From Polytrichum commune (lineage: Eukaryota; Streptophyta; Polytrichopsida; Polytrichales; Polytrichaceae), in the NCBI GenBank assembly GCA_950295325.1, contig OX485804.1, positions 34,846,001-34,906,000 on the forward strand: a stretch of DNA of 60,000 nt, written 5' to 3'. Of this stretch, positions 20,073 to 32,293 are shown one piece after another (within the stretch, counting starts at the first letter, position 1; the number at the start of each line of letters is the position of its first letter). Both the position numbers and the translations under genes were made by a program. The notes beneath the pieces were generated by a model that saw nothing but the letters and a program-made list of their open reading frames with translations, ran no database searches and had not been told where the DNA came from.

Positions 20073-23000
20073 ATGGGGCCATGGGAGCACCTGAACTCCA
20101 CCATCGACACCGCCACCAATCGCTGGCGCAACACACTCTGCACCTCTGCTCAGATTGTGGACTTCCCGGGATCCGTATCTCACATACACAACTTTGTGGA
20201 TTCGCTATTGCGCAAACCGCATGGCAATTCCACGCAGCAGCAGCAACAATGCCACAGACAACAGCCGGAGTTTCTTAGCTTGCTAGCGAGGAGGATTAGG
20301 TTGCCATTCGCTGGCATAGTGCTGTCGCGGAACGAAGGGGGGGAAGATGGAGAACGGGCGAGGGAGAGGGAGAGGGAGGAGGAGTCGTTGCGCACGGAGC
20401 ACCGAGAGGCGGAGAAACCGATTGAGAGAGAAGGACTCGCGGAGCCGTCTGGAAGGGGGTTTAATTCGGAGCTCCTGTTGCAGATGCCTGCTCAAGTAAG
20501 CCATTCAATGTGAGGAATTGAGACAGTGTTTCGTCCCTTAGGGTTTCCAGACGATTTCTGAGTCCAGTATTAAGTTCGTGTAGAGATGTTCTTTTTTGAC
20601 TCGTTGACCCGTGGCAAGGAATCAAGCAGGATCGAGATTTTTTGCTGGTACATGCAAAGGTGTGGATTGGCCAGAGGTTTTGAATCAGAGGAAATGCTGT
20701 GCCAGTAGCGTAGCTCACGTACATTTCATTTACCAGTCGGTGTCATCAATCAGAGCTCCTGTTGTAGCTGCCCGGTCAAGTAAGGCACTCAAGGCAAGGA
20801 ATTGAGTGTTTCATTCGTCAGCGTCTCCAGACGATGACTTGTCCAGGTTTAAATTCGTGTCGAGGATTTTTTTGTTGAATTGTCAGCCCGTGGAATGAAA
20901 TCAAGCAGGGTCGAATCAATTGATCAGCATGGCATGGCTTCGAAGGGCATGGCAGGGACGTCTTCGAAAGCAAGAAATCATAGTTGAAGAAGATCTAATA
21001 CCATTAGTCCTATGAGGTCAGCTGCCAAGAACCTTTGGTGTGGAAACTCCTTCCACCATGATTTCCTTGCCTTTTAAAGACGTCCCTGCCATGCCTTTTG
21101 AAGTTCCTGCCATGCGTGGTGAAATGATTCTTCCCTGCAAGTCCTGCACAAGAACGAACGAGCTCTTGGGTTAGTTTATACAGCTTGATGAAAAGCCCAT
21201 AACCTCAGGGACACAAACAAATTGCTGGGCAATATGCGTAGAGTGGTAAGGGATTAAGCAATATGCTGTGACAAGAAATCAAGTAGTGTGGAATCAATTG
21301 CTCACCATGGCATGGGTTTGAAGGGCATGGCAGGGACGTCTCCGAAAAGCAAGGAATCATTGTCGAAGAAGGTCCCAAACCAATAGTCCCATGACATCGG
21401 TGATCAAGAACCTTTGGTGGTGGGAACTCCCACCATGATTTCCTTGCCTTTTGAAGACGTCCCTGCCATGCCTTTTGAAGTTCCTGCCTTGGGTGATGAT
21501 ATGATTCTTCCCTGCAAGTCGTGCACAAGAACAAACTAGCTCTTGGGTTAGTTAATACAGCTTGATCAAAAGCCCATAACCCCAGGAACATAAACAAATT
21601 GCCGGCGAAGAATCATTGCCTACTTCATGCCTTTTGAGAGGCATCTGAACATGTTCCAGGAAATCAGGGTCGAGTCTTTTTGCTGGTACAGTCAAAGGTG
21701 TGGATTGGCGAGAGTTTTGAGTTAGGGGAAATGCTGTGCCAGTAGCGAAGCTCACTTACATTTTATATATCAGTCGGTGTCCTCAATATACAGAGCTCCT
21801 GTTGTAGCTACCCGGTCAAGTAAGTGCTCTATGTGAGGAATTGAGTGTGTCATTCCTAAGGGTTTCCAGACAATAACTCGGTCCAGTTTTTAATGTGTAG
21901 AGATTAAATGTGGCTCAGACGATGATGAGTAGAGGTTTTCTTTTGTGAATCGTTGGCCTGGGGCATGAAATAAAGCAGGATCGAGTCTTTGTGGTAGTGT
22001 ATCCAAAGGTGTGGATTGGAAAGTTTACAGGAAATACTTCAACTTTCATTTGTCAGTGGGCACCCAAGTATTGGTGATAAGGCTATTATCTGTATGGATA
22101 TTCTAGTTGGTTATGATCTTAGCTTAGTTGTGAAGTAATATCGTCTGAGTTTATGAAGTGCAGTAACTTTTGTCATGCGTTGTAAGTATCGTCATAACAT
22201 TGGCAGGTAAGTTCAGGTGGAGCTGTAACTAAGGAAGACCTAGGTCGTGCTACATGGACATTTCTACATACGTTGGCAGCCCAAGTACGTCTTGTTCCTC
22301 ATTTTGTCACTAGGTCAAGATTAAATCAGTCCTCTTTGGAGAGAGCCAATTTTTCTTGGAGGACTGCTATCATATGAATGTGCAACTGTAAGGCTGCTAC
22401 AACATGTTGTTTCTTTGCTTTCCACTGAGATGCATAAGGTTACCTGCAAATAGCACTGACAGGTTCTCCCATTTCTTCCACCACAGTATCCTGAGAAGCC
22501 TACAAGGCAACAACAGCGGGATGCCAAAGAATTGGTATGCAACCTTCTCTCATCCTCTCATTGATGGTTAAGCAAGGTGCCCTCAAAATGATGAGTGCAA
22601 TTCTTAGGTGTGTGACTGCTGAATTTTCCTCTAGAGTGATTCCCTTTGCCTCTTCCAGTGCTTTAGTCTGATGGACCAATATTTCGACTTCGTTTTTTCT
22701 GTGGTGAACCAATTGCAGATGTCAATAATGACCAGATTGTACCCCTGCAAATATTGTGCTGAACACTTCAAGGAAGTTCTCAAGTAAGTCTTTAGGGATT
22801 CCTGTTTGCCTCCCTGTCTTTAATGATGCATACAAGAGAAACCCAAGCTATTGTCACCAAAGCTCATCTCCATGCACTGATGTGGAATTTGTGGACATGG
22901 TTGTTGTCCTTGTTCCCACTAATGTTTTGTTGTCGTAACATTTTTGAGCCTTGTGAGGTCATTACCTTTCCATCTGGACTCAAGTAACAAATCTCCAAAA

Positions 23001-23748
23001 ATTGGGGTCCTCATTGCTAGGGATGAATGTGGAGCATGGTCAAGTCACAAGCCCCTATAGTCCTCACCCCATTATGAGCCCTATCTTAGTATATTAAAAA
23101 TTGCATAATATTCTCTGATATGGTTTTGATGCTCGCATCAAATTGACTTTGATTCCTGGTGTCTTATGAAGGTTAATAATGTTATGGTGGGTTCCATGCG
23201 TGCAGAGCATATCCAGTTACGGCAGGTTCAGGAGCTGAGTTGGCGCAATGGATGTGTCAAGTGCACAATGTCGTGAATAGAAGGTCAGTGTCATTAGGAT
23301 TTGAATATTCAGTTGTTACTTCCATCTCAATTGTCTTTTTGAAAATGTGCAATTGATGGACAATGATGGATCCACACAGTGAGTTTATTCTGGGTTTTAA
23401 TGCAGTCTTTGAAGTTCATTTTTCTGGGAGTTTCAGGAAGCTTTCCACAGGATTTGTACCTTGCTCAAAACGTGACAAAATCGTTGGGTTGTGATGTGTG
23501 GAGTTTGGGATGCATTGGATCATTCTTTTCCATTATTTTTTAACAGATGTGGGCTTAGTGGCGATTTCTCCTTTTATTGCTCTGTAAAGTTAACATGTTC
23601 TTTTATATTTCTGACATAATTGATGTGTGCGTTTTGGATCAGTTTGGGCAAACCTCAATTTCCTTGTGCCCGGGTAGATGCCAGATGGGGACATCTTGAT
23701 TGTGATGAGGGTGCATGCGACCTTGAAGGACGGGTACCTTATAAGTAG
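20073..23748 (+). CDS. ERV1: ERV1 FAD-linked sulfhydryl oxidase (six exons)
   Basis: Oxidase of the mitochondrial intermembrane-space disulfide relay: it reoxidises the import receptor and passes electrons to cytochrome c or O2. Exons: 20073-20495, 22207-22284, 22487-22534, 22719-22783, 23206-23283, 23643-23748; all GT-AG, 265 residues. The start MGPWEHLNS matches the position and style of plant ERV1 N termini. Conserved core: LGRATWTFLHTLAAQ, YPEKPTRQQQRDAKEL, the active-site CxxC in YPCKYCAEHFKE, WMCQVHNVVNR and SLGKPQFPCARVDARWG. The C-terminal Cx4C (CDEGAC) is the plant-type shuttle disulfide; fungal and animal enzymes carry theirs N-terminally. Oddities: exon 1 carries an Arg/Glu-rich insert (about residues 85-125) absent from Arabidopsis, and intron 1 is unusual (see separate entries). 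Confidence 0.93.
20929..21114 (+). repeat. Long imperfect hairpin 1 in ERV1 intron 1
   Basis: The left arm, with GGCATGGCAGGGACGTCTTC, pairs with the right arm, with AAGACGTCCCTGCCATGCC, over about 70 bases with few mismatches. It lies on the transcribed strand of ERV1, so the intron RNA would fold into a stem of microRNA- or hairpin-siRNA-precursor size. Foldback MITE origin is the alternative. Confidence 0.7.
21300..21490 (+). repeat. Long imperfect hairpin 2 in ERV1 intron 1
   Basis: Second copy of the preceding hairpin, part of a tandem duplication of about 370 bp (roughly 20885-21240 and 21260-21610). The arms again carry GGCATGGCAGGGACGTCT and its complement. Base changes between copies affect both arms and loop. 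Confidence 0.7.
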
Positions 23749-25155
23749 CCATCATCCTGGAAACAGCTCTTTGACCTAATTGCTACATACTTCAGCAATT
23801 TTGAAGGAAAGTTAAAAATGCAGCAAGAGAGAAACACACAATACATTTCCAAGATTATAGTTCATGTTTTCCCTGAAAGAAATTGAGAATAAGGTTATTG
23901 TGCACCAGGTTCCATCATGTCTAGAAAATTCCTCTGGCAGAAGATGGATTTGTTAACAACATCCAGGACATGTGGATTGTGACTTGCGAGATTGTAAAAG
24001 AAGTCAAATGCCATGGGGGGCTTTTCACCTGTGAAGCAGCAATGAAATGTGCTACCAAAGCACCAAGTGTCATGTGACACCCTCTCTAGTCACCAACCAC
24101 TGACTGGAAGACAATTGATGTGGATAAATGATGAATACCTAGTGTAGTTATTTAACCTTGGTTGGACAAAAAATGAAATCCATAGAAAATGTCATCTACG
24201 GAGTAATTGTGTAATGTAAATACCAAAAATAGTTCAGCCTTAAAGGAAGTTGAGCCTCAGGTGACTAATCATTCTAAGCAAACTTGTATATGCACATGTC
24301 TTTACTCCACTAACTATTGTATTTACTGTGAGATGCTATGTGCTCAGTTTTACAAAGCTATATCTTTTTTTCTAAAATTGTCATCTTACACCAAGATAGG
24401 CAATATCTTTATGTTTTAGAATGTCCGTGCATGCTATTTGTACTATTATGAAAAATGGAGTTGTTGAAAGTTTTACAGCACCGTATAATTCCAACTGGTA
24501 AAGCACACTAAATACCATAATCAGTGCACTTAAAAATGTGTGGATGGCAATAATGGGTAATATCCCACTTAACAAGGGGTTGTTACTAAGTTCACTGAAT
24601 TATCAACAATGCATTTGAACCAATGCAACTACACCATACATCTGAATTAGTATGGTCCATGTTACAGTATTTGTCATTGACTTATATAAGGTAGGCATGT
24701 CTAACTCTAGTACAACAATAGTACGGATACCTATATTTGAGTGGTATGTTGATGGCTGTGGATCTAAGATTAGACACCATAGAGACACGCTTTTTTAGAA
24801 GAGATTGGACTATGTGCTCAAAATATGCTAACCATTCTATGTTCAAAACGGGGACCTGTATGATCACTTAATGAGCACAAGCATCTTCACTTTGATGGTC
24901 AATATGATATCCATATGAGCTCCGAAAGTTATGAAGCGATTGCTTACGGAAAGAATTTGGATTTGCTAATCATCTCACACTACTTGTGCGTTTCATAGCT
25001 TACTAGAAGTGGGTGTAGAGAGAAAAGCATATGCATTAGGCACGTCTATTTTGATGGAATATCATTGGATGACAACCAAAGAAGATGGCGTGGAAATCTT
25101 GCTACTTTAGGACAAGCCATGAATACCACTCCAATCAGCATGACACGTCTATTTC
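23749..25155. other. ERV1 3' region and repeat-derived spacer
   Basis: No gene seen. 23749-24150 probably includes the ERV1 3' UTR. 24660-24860 is a fragment of the G-tract dispersed repeat (GAGTGGTATGTTG, AGAGATTGGACTATGTGCTC). The small ORFs here have no similarity and do not extend. Confidence 0.5.
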
Positions 25156-25159
25156 AATG

Positions 25160-25400
25160 CTACACTACAATGATTATCCCAATTCATGCGTGTTACTATT
25201 TGGAGTTATGTAGTGCTATCAATAACATCTTACCCAAGAGTTCAATTTTACTAGTGAAAGTTCAGTAGGTTATTTGGACATTATAAAACATAAACGACTT
25301 TGCTTGATAAAATCTTACATTCTCATTAAATACCTAGTGCAGTAAATCTACATTACTATACAAATTTATTGATGTCTCATCCAATTCCAAGTTTCAACGT
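25160..25400 (+). mobile_element. MITE family B copy (decayed right end)
   Basis: The left end, GATTATCCCAATTCATGCGT followed by GTTACTATTTGGAGTTA, matches the intact copies at 37578 and 44488. The internal part is colinear (ACTTTGCTTG, ACATTCTCATTAAAT in inverted order), and the right terminal repeat is not recognisable. Confidence 0.6.
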
Positions 25401-25666
25401 ATTGTCTCGGCCCACTTGAGAGATGACACTATTGACATAGGTTGTCGAAACACAATCATTAAAGCACGCAGAAACATGAATGCATCCCACAAAGATTCAT
25501 TTCATGCCTCCGAGGTTCTCGAAAGCAAGACTTGACCTCATCGCTAAGTATTCATGAGGTACCCTATTATAATCATCACCTTACACTATCTTATAGGAAC
25601 AATATAGTCAGGTCAAAAAGACGCATACAATTAACACAATCTATGATAACGTTATCTCAACACCGA

Positions 25667-26183
25667 GGGCCGCTTCACACTATGGCCGTCCAAGTCGAGA
25701 GGCCGTGGGATTGAAGGGCCAAACTTTGTTGAGAGTCCAAAGAAATGGGCTGAAAAGAATAGCCAATAAAATATAGGAATTGGAGCCTTCGGCCGGGCAT
25801 ATTGTGAAGCTTCCAAAGGCCAAGCTCAAAGTCCAAACCCATACCTAAGGCAGGAGGAGCATCCCACTTTATTCCCAGTCCAAAAAAAACAACCCCTCCA
25901 ATCTAACGGTCAAGATCTTGTCAACTTTTCATTTTTTTAATGAAAAAGAATCGACGGCCTCTCGACCATAGTTTGGGTTTCCATTCTTGTCTGACCCCAA
26001 ACTTCCTTCGAGAGTTTGTCGCCTTGGTCAGAAAGTATTGCCATGTAGGCATTTTGGAGAGCAGCGGCTTTTGGACTTTGGCCTCTAGTGTGAAGGGTCG
26101 AGAGGCCGAATTCTTGGTTTCTTGCAATCTGATTGGTGGAAATCGATGGCCCCTTGACCTTCAGCCATAGTGTGAAGTGGCCC
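25667..26183 (+). mobile_element. Harbinger-type MITE, 517 bp
   Basis: Terminal inverted repeats GGGCCGCTTCACACTATGGCC-like at the left and GCCATAGTGTGAAGTGGCCC at the right. Flanking trinucleotides no longer match, so the target duplication is lost. An internal inverted block (CGAGAGGCCG / CGGCCTCTCG) extends the fold. Its termini resemble those of the 42956-43938 element; the same terminus occurs alone near 46187. Confidence 0.75.
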
Positions 26184-27285
26184 TGGTAGTAATCTTGCAA
26201 TTAGCATTCCAACAACTTGGATGTAAGTGAAAATGGACCAAAGCCTAGTCCACCATTAAAGATTTACATCAAGTTTGGTGTGTGGATCCACCAACAAAGT
26301 TTCATATGTGTGTATTATGATAATACAATGGAAAATTATATCATAACCAAATAAGTAACACATACCAATACATATCACACACAAATGTGATACATAAATG
26401 TCTTTCATTACATGCTATTATGTATTTATTTTGAAGTGCTCGAGGATGTCCTCTCATTTATGAGGTGTTTCATATTGGATCGTGTGATTGGGGCTACAAT
26501 AATTTCCATTATTTAGAGGGTAGGGTCATAACGCCTCAACAGCATGTGCTTCTATGAGAAATTTTTAAGTGCCTTCAATATGTTGTTTTAGTTACCCCAT
26601 GTTGTTTCTATTAGTGTGGGTTATCATTTTTAATTACAAAAGTCTTATAACTTCTTACAAATAATGTAACTTCTTAGCATCATTGTTAGACTATATAAAG
26701 TGCATGCCATCTATTTGGGTTATATCCTCAATAAATAGAAATGTAACAGTACACCCTCGCATTGTTGCCCATCAATAGTCTTAAGCTACACTAAATATTT
26801 TGTGTCATATAGTATTTACTACGGTAACTTTTTGGATGACATTTCTCATGAATAGGTTTACAAATGAATTATGCTTGCATGACACATGGTCCCATGGAAT
26901 GTAGCAAATGAGCCGAGTAATGTAATGAAAATGATCATGGCCCTTGATTTGGATTTGCCAATCACTTTATACTCATTGTATGTCAAATCATCTTATAAGA
27001 AGCATGTATAAAGCTAAGCTATTGAAAAATGAGCGTTGAACCACCCCCCACCCCCCACGTCCCCTATACCCACGTGGACAAAGGTAGGATGTGATGAACG
27101 GACATTGCATGTCAACTAAAAAACAATTGATCTTCCTTTGTCTTTTTTCTTTCATTATGTAGAACTAAAAAATGTCCATTTTAGACCCCACAAGTACCTT
27201 ATTTATGAAGGTTGTTTTACATAAAACTTGCTACAATTTTCATAATGGGTAATTCAACCGCATAAGCAAGCAAAATTAAGTAAGA
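26184..27285. other. A+T-rich spacer with MITE fragments
   Basis: No gene. 26608-26700 is a partial MITE B end (ATTAGTGTGGGTTATCATTT). 26790-26865 matches, in inverted orientation, the right end of the 55884-56262 repeat (GTTACC.TAGTA, GTCATCCAAAAAG). C-rich tracts occur near 27041-27062. Confidence 0.5.
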
Positions 27286-27288
27286 TAA

Positions 27289-27685
27289 CGGACCGATTTA
27301 GACTACAACTACAAAGTACACCAATCAATCAAGAAATTCAGCTCAAGACAAGGTTATTTGAGGCAACGGTTCATATTGCAAACAAGATGGAAAAAAAATG
27401 GAAAAAATGCCTCAAGTTGGAGTTCTTTGAAGGCCAAGTTTTTTGTCCGAGGGTTTGAGGTTGCCCAAGAAACTTGACCTCCAGAGAATCTCCCTAGCAA
27501 ACAGTGGCGTCATGTTGACAGCCACATCAATTTTCACCCATGCTTGAAATTCTCCACAATAATTTTTTGGATGTAGTGTAAACCCCGACAGGATAAAAAA
27601 CCCATTTCGTAACCAATCATATTTGCTCCATTCTCCTGTAAACATCTTGACCAGTGCACTTCTTCACCATAGTTTAAACTGGCCC
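27289..27685 (-). mobile_element. Harbinger-type MITE, 397 bp (family C)
   Basis: TAA at 27286-27288 and 27686-27688. The right end, GCACTTCTTCACCATAGT followed by TTAAACTGGCCC, matches the ends of the 389-bp element at 42179-42567, and the interior is shared in inverted orientation. The left terminus is degraded (GGACCGATTTAGAC). Confidence 0.75.
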
Positions 27686-28532
27686 TAAATATAATCAAGA
27701 CCATTTTCCTCACACCGATTGGTGATGATACTTACCATGATCCCGCAATAACCCTCTTGGTAGGTGTGCACATGAGGAGCAATGAATGGCAACATCCACA
27801 ATCATGCACTTTACCCCTCTATCAGCTTTACTCCATTGGATAAGCTATTAAAATTACACCCGGCTTTTAGGTTATAATTTCTATAATAAGGCTGTCGATA
27901 CCGGTCATCAATGATCATGCCTTCACATTGCAACCTTCTTGGCCTTCTGTCTCAAAAATAAAAAAACAAAAAAATGACAACCTTCTCCACAACTCCATGG
28001 TTGCTTGATACTAAGTTAGAGGTGCCTAATTGGATATCTTGTTCAACGTTCATTGAAATAAATGAATGAATGAACAAATAAATAAATAACTACTAATAAG
28101 GTTTTGAAGAAATGCGCCAAGTGTTATGATCACATTGGTTGGGACCTACCGTTCTCATGTGGAATTCAATGTTTGACGCTTGTATTGTTGAATGAGATAG
28201 ACTTGAGTCTATAGTGCCTAAGCTAGTATGGCCTCGTGTTTGTGTTGGCACTACAATGTTGCATTAAGGCATGTGGCCCTATTGTGGCACTTCCAAACTC
28301 TATAAACAACTTTGGCCGTTGATCTGGAACACACAAAAAAAAAACAAAGGTTTCAAATAGTACCTTATATACCTCAAACACCTTAAAGTACCGTAATAAA
28401 ACTCAATTGAGATTTTTTGATTACATGCTTATTAGAGGTTATGTTTTCAATATGCAAGTAAGGTAGTCTAGCTTAAACCTATCTCTTATAGGTTTAGGGC
28501 TTATTTGTCCCAACTAATTGGCACTAGGCTAA

Positions 28533-28775
28533 GGGTATGTTTACATTAGGAAATGGACATAAAGAAACTTGGGTTCTAAAACACCCAAGCTTTACGAGTG
28601 GACCCAACTTAAAGATCGGTTTCCAACTCAAACTAGGAGGGGTCTTTTCTTGAGTGAAGATCAACACCGATATTTGGCGGGAAATTGACATTAACACCAC
28701 TCCATTCACTCTCAGCCAATAAGATCACTAGATTTTGGAGTTTTGTTGGTCTTGGACCTTAGTGTAAACCCACCC
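28533..28775 (+). mobile_element. Harbinger-type MITE, 243 bp
   Basis: TAA duplicated at 28530-28532 and 28776-28778. Inverted ends: GGGTATGTTTACATTAGG and CTTAGTGTAAACCCACCC. Its interior contains short palindromes and no ORF of note. Confidence 0.75.
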
Positions 28776-29186
28776 TAATTCAAGTTCTCCTGCATTAATT
28801 CCAATATCAAAATTGTCTCTCATTTTATAACAAAAAAATATGAGTGTTAAGGAGTTCCCAAAACTTTTACCTTCAACTTCTTACATGCATGCCACAAAGA
28901 GCATAGCCAGGGCAAAGATGGGTGTGAGAGCGAAGCGCTGCAACACTAGTGCTCCCACACTCGCACCACATACGCAGATCCAGCGAGCAAGACACTATGC
29001 CAAACTCACCCATCACCACAACACTCAACCAACATGCACTGTACACTAGTTCCTTGGAGGCAAGGGTTTAGGCATCCAACAATGAACCAGTGTGTGGGTT
29101 GGTTCGCCCCTTCTAGCCCTACACAAGACAACACTCAAAACAACTGCGCATACCAATGATCCGGGAAAACCTGCAGTTAGTTACAG

Positions 29187-29507
29187 ATGAACTGGTTGAG
29201 TTTGAGAAATAACCGGTTGAAGTTCGAGACTTCAAGAGAATTACCGATCACTTTAGAGGAATTTATGGACTGTACCTCAAACCGACACAATAAAGCAATA
29301 CACACACTAGCAAGTAGGGTGGATTCTACTACCATCCATGTAAGCACAGTAGGAATAAGGGGCACTATAATTGTTAAACTCCTTCAAGACCTACAAATCC
29401 CCAACTCCAAAATCTATAAAATAATGGAATCCCTCTCCCAAATTGCTATTAGGTACGTAAGACACATAATCCTAAACAAAAGGAAATTAAAAAAAAAGCC
29501 CCAATAA
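29187..29507 (+). pseudogene. LINE ORF2 C-terminal fragment
   Basis: A 106-codon open frame ends GIRGTIIVKLLQDLQIPNSK and IAIRYVRHIILNKRKLKK. The same sequence pattern recurs, more decayed, at 30975-31110 after an RNase H region, so this looks like the tail of a second copy of the same non-LTR retrotransposon. Assignment is by similarity within the window and by general resemblance to LINE tails. Confidence 0.5.
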
Positions 29508-29627
29508 ACACAATTACTATCACTAAAACCCAAAACTAACATAAAACACATAGCCCTAACATTAACCACACAGTCCACCTATGAAAATAGGCACTAAGAT
29601 ACTCTCACTCTCATGCTCACGCGGACA

Positions 29628-29855
29628 CACTAGTAGAAAACTATGCCCAAAAAAACCGCTACCGAAATCGGTTGCGGTTCTTTTGATGAGCCTGATCTGC
29701 AGTCGCTAAACGGTTGTATATTTCTTTTTGGTGTGGCAACTATTTTTTTGGAATTTGGGGGTGTGTGATATACCGTTGGAAAGGTCTTGAAAACATCTAT
29801 CCAGTGGTATATTACACGCCACCAAAAAAATAAAATTGCACTTGCAAACTGAGAG
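29628..29855 (+). mobile_element. CACTA-type transposon end
   Basis: Begins CACTAGTAGAAAACTATGCC, the standard CACTA/En-Spm terminus, followed by subterminal inverted motifs (ACCGCTACCG, CGGTTGCGGT, AACGGTTGTA). No matching right terminus was found nearby, so this is an end fragment or a deletion derivative. It splits LINE-like coding sequence. Confidence 0.6.
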
Positions 29856-29859
29856 GGAG

Positions 29860-31110
29860 GCAGAGGACTTAACGCCATACTCATTGCCATCAAGACCATA
29901 CAAACCACCCAATTGGACACACACATATTCACAAACAACCTCAACAACATAATCCTCATAACTAATCACATATGACACCCATCCTCACAACATCGCCATT
30001 TGGACAAACTGCTTATAGCAACAATTGTGCACCAAATATATTGGACACTACACAAAACCCACATACACAAAAGTAAGAGCCCACATTGGCATCACCGGAA
30101 ACAAAATAGCCGACACACTAGCAAACGAGGCCACACACAAAGACAAACATGCCATTACACATGGCATACACATAGCCCGCACCACCCCTCATTGGCTAGC
30201 AAGTTGCATGACATCCACACACGATGGAGCCATCCATAACCTCCATACATTCATAAATAAAGAACAATGGAAATGAGAATCCTTTGCATCCAAACACAAG
30301 TTTTTGTACGTTGAAAAATGGCTATCAAATGACCAAATAAACCACAAAGTCTCAAATTACTTATGGAAAGCCAAGGGCACGTTCGACACCCAAATCTCAC
30401 AAACTCCAAAATTCTGATACATGGGAAACCATAGAAGAAGAAAACTTTAAAAAAAGAAAAGAAAAAGACAAAAAAACTCCTCACCCACCCAAACCCCAAC
30501 TACACCCTATGCCCCGACAATGACAAAGACACATGGTCCCACCTCCTATCTACATGTGAGAACCAACACATAAAAGGCCTAGAATATTACGCCACAACAA
30601 AGCAATGCACCTCATTGCCCAAACACTACAAGCCAACAAATCCACCCGGTTCTTCACACTAATCAATGCAAGGAATTTTGACAACAAACCATCTGACGCA
30701 ATGATCCCATAATGACTACTCGGATGCACATGTGCTCCCATCCCATGCCAATGCCAAGCAAAACTAAGACTTGACATCCTATGCATAATTGGAAACCCAA
30801 ACCAACACCAAATACTCCACTCCCCCACATACACAATCCAATTCATAGAATTCACATACTACCACGACAAATTCCATGACCAAGCCCTTGATCATAAACA
30901 CACCAAATATGACCCACTAATCAACATTGTACAAAGCAACGGATAAAAAGTAAACCCCCTCGTCACCATCACATCCAGGGGTAAGAGGGGCCATGAAAGA
31001 ACACTCATCAAAAAGCTCACTAACCTCAATATCCCAAAATCCAATATCGAAACCCTCATTAAAAAACATACATCAAAACACCATTAAGTACCTCACATAC
31101 CTAGTGTTGG
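29860..31110 (+). pseudogene. LINE RNase H and C-terminal region, broken
   Basis: Ribonuclease H segment: LNAILIAIKTIQ, THIFTNNLNN, then HIHKVRAHIGITGNKIADTLANEA, with the His-containing loop and final Asp of cellular-type RNase H. Downstream frames give a decayed Cys/His-rich part and FIEFTYYHDKFHDQALDHK, ending GHERTLIKKLTNLNIPKSN and IKYLTYLVLD, the same tail as 29187-29507. Several frameshifts and stops. A cellular-type RNase H fused to a LINE is typical of I/R1-like clades. Confidence 0.65.
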
Positions 31111-31511
31111 ACCAAACAAAACTAACCTACGAACAAGCACATGTCCTCCCTCCCCCACAACATTGGATCATTATTTTACTACTAGAGCCCACCTCTTGAA
31201 AAGAAGGCATAACACCTTATATTGCATCATGGATAACCATGATCAACATAAGGCTAACGAGCTCACATTCACGCTGGTACCTGGCTATGGGCGTTACTTC
31301 TTATGCATGCCACGAATCTTCGGCATGGGAGTAAGCTTGGCTATGGCATGAGTAGGTGAGAATCAAGTGTTGGTGGTTGGGGGGAGGGGGGAGGGGGGGG
31401 GTTAAAAGTTAGGGTAGAGTGTCTAAGTAAATAGGGTGAACAACTAAAGGTGTCGAAGCCTTTATATGTTTATGGCTTATGCATCCCATCATAATTAATC
31501 TCACTAGATTA

Positions 31512-32293
31512 CACCGTTTGTGGTATTTAGTGACATGTACACTATTTGTGAAAGGGCTTGAACTAGATGCCTAGAGGTCTCAAAGTGTCACATCCTCTAC
31601 TTGTTGTGAATATGATATTATTTGTCAACATAAGTAACTCTTTGAATTCATGCTCAATATGGAAAACTTATTCAAAAAGGTGTTGGTTTTCTAACATCTT
31701 TGGGCAATTTATTTAAGAGCCCTTTCAAGAGTTTGGCTACTGCATTTGTAACCTCAAAACATAGTAATTGTATTCCTCATAGAACTGAGTATGAAGCGCA
31801 ACTCTCAGCCATACGACTTCGAAGAGTCTATCCCCTCTATTGGCTCCACCAATCGAGATTGTTTAAATAAAAGTTAAAATTATTTACATGATGACATTTA
31901 GCGTAGCACATTGGGATACTTGAGATGATAGTTTTGCGTTTTATTATGTCTTGGGAAGATATTATTGAACATGTAGCATGTAGCATATACCAATGACAAG
32001 TAGCATGTGTTTACATTTTAATATGCAAGAGAGTAGATCTTCTTGAGCACACCGATGCCAAGTGTCATTTGTGTACACTTGAGTCAGCTTGTAGGCCATT
32101 GTGTAACATGGGCATACACCTCATAGCATTATTAAACATACTCATGCCATACTTTTAGTAATTGCACTTGAACACCAAGTGTTGTGAGATGAGACTCATT
32201 GTAAAGTTGTTGATCGTTAGTGTAACCTAGCATACACCTTAAAATAGTGTAAGAGACATTATTATGCATGTGACACTAATACCATAAACGGTG
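31512..32293 (-). mobile_element. TA-flanked MITE, 782 bp (family A, long copy)
   Basis: TA at 31510-31511 and 32294-32295; ends CACCGTTTGTGGTATTTAGTG and CACCGTTTATGGTATTAGTG on opposite strands. Its interior matches 8366-8893 in inverted orientation, plus extra sequence of about 200-250 bp. The colinear repeat copy at 32440-32500 is an empty site: TCTCACCACACTAAGTC corresponds to the sequence split here at TA. Confidence 0.87.

Larger units (their letters stand above)
20496..22206 (+). repeat. ERV1 intron 1 with duplicated exon-1 end/splice-donor units
   Basis: The last bases of exon 1 and its donor (GAGCTCCTGTTG...TCAAGTAAG) are repeated at about 20751 and 21791 with the following intron sequence (AGGAATTGAG, TTCCAGACGAT, GGTGTGGATTGG). 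Each copy keeps a TCAAGTAAG donor. The unit therefore duplicated at least twice, and the outer copies are potential decoy donors. Confidence 0.75.
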
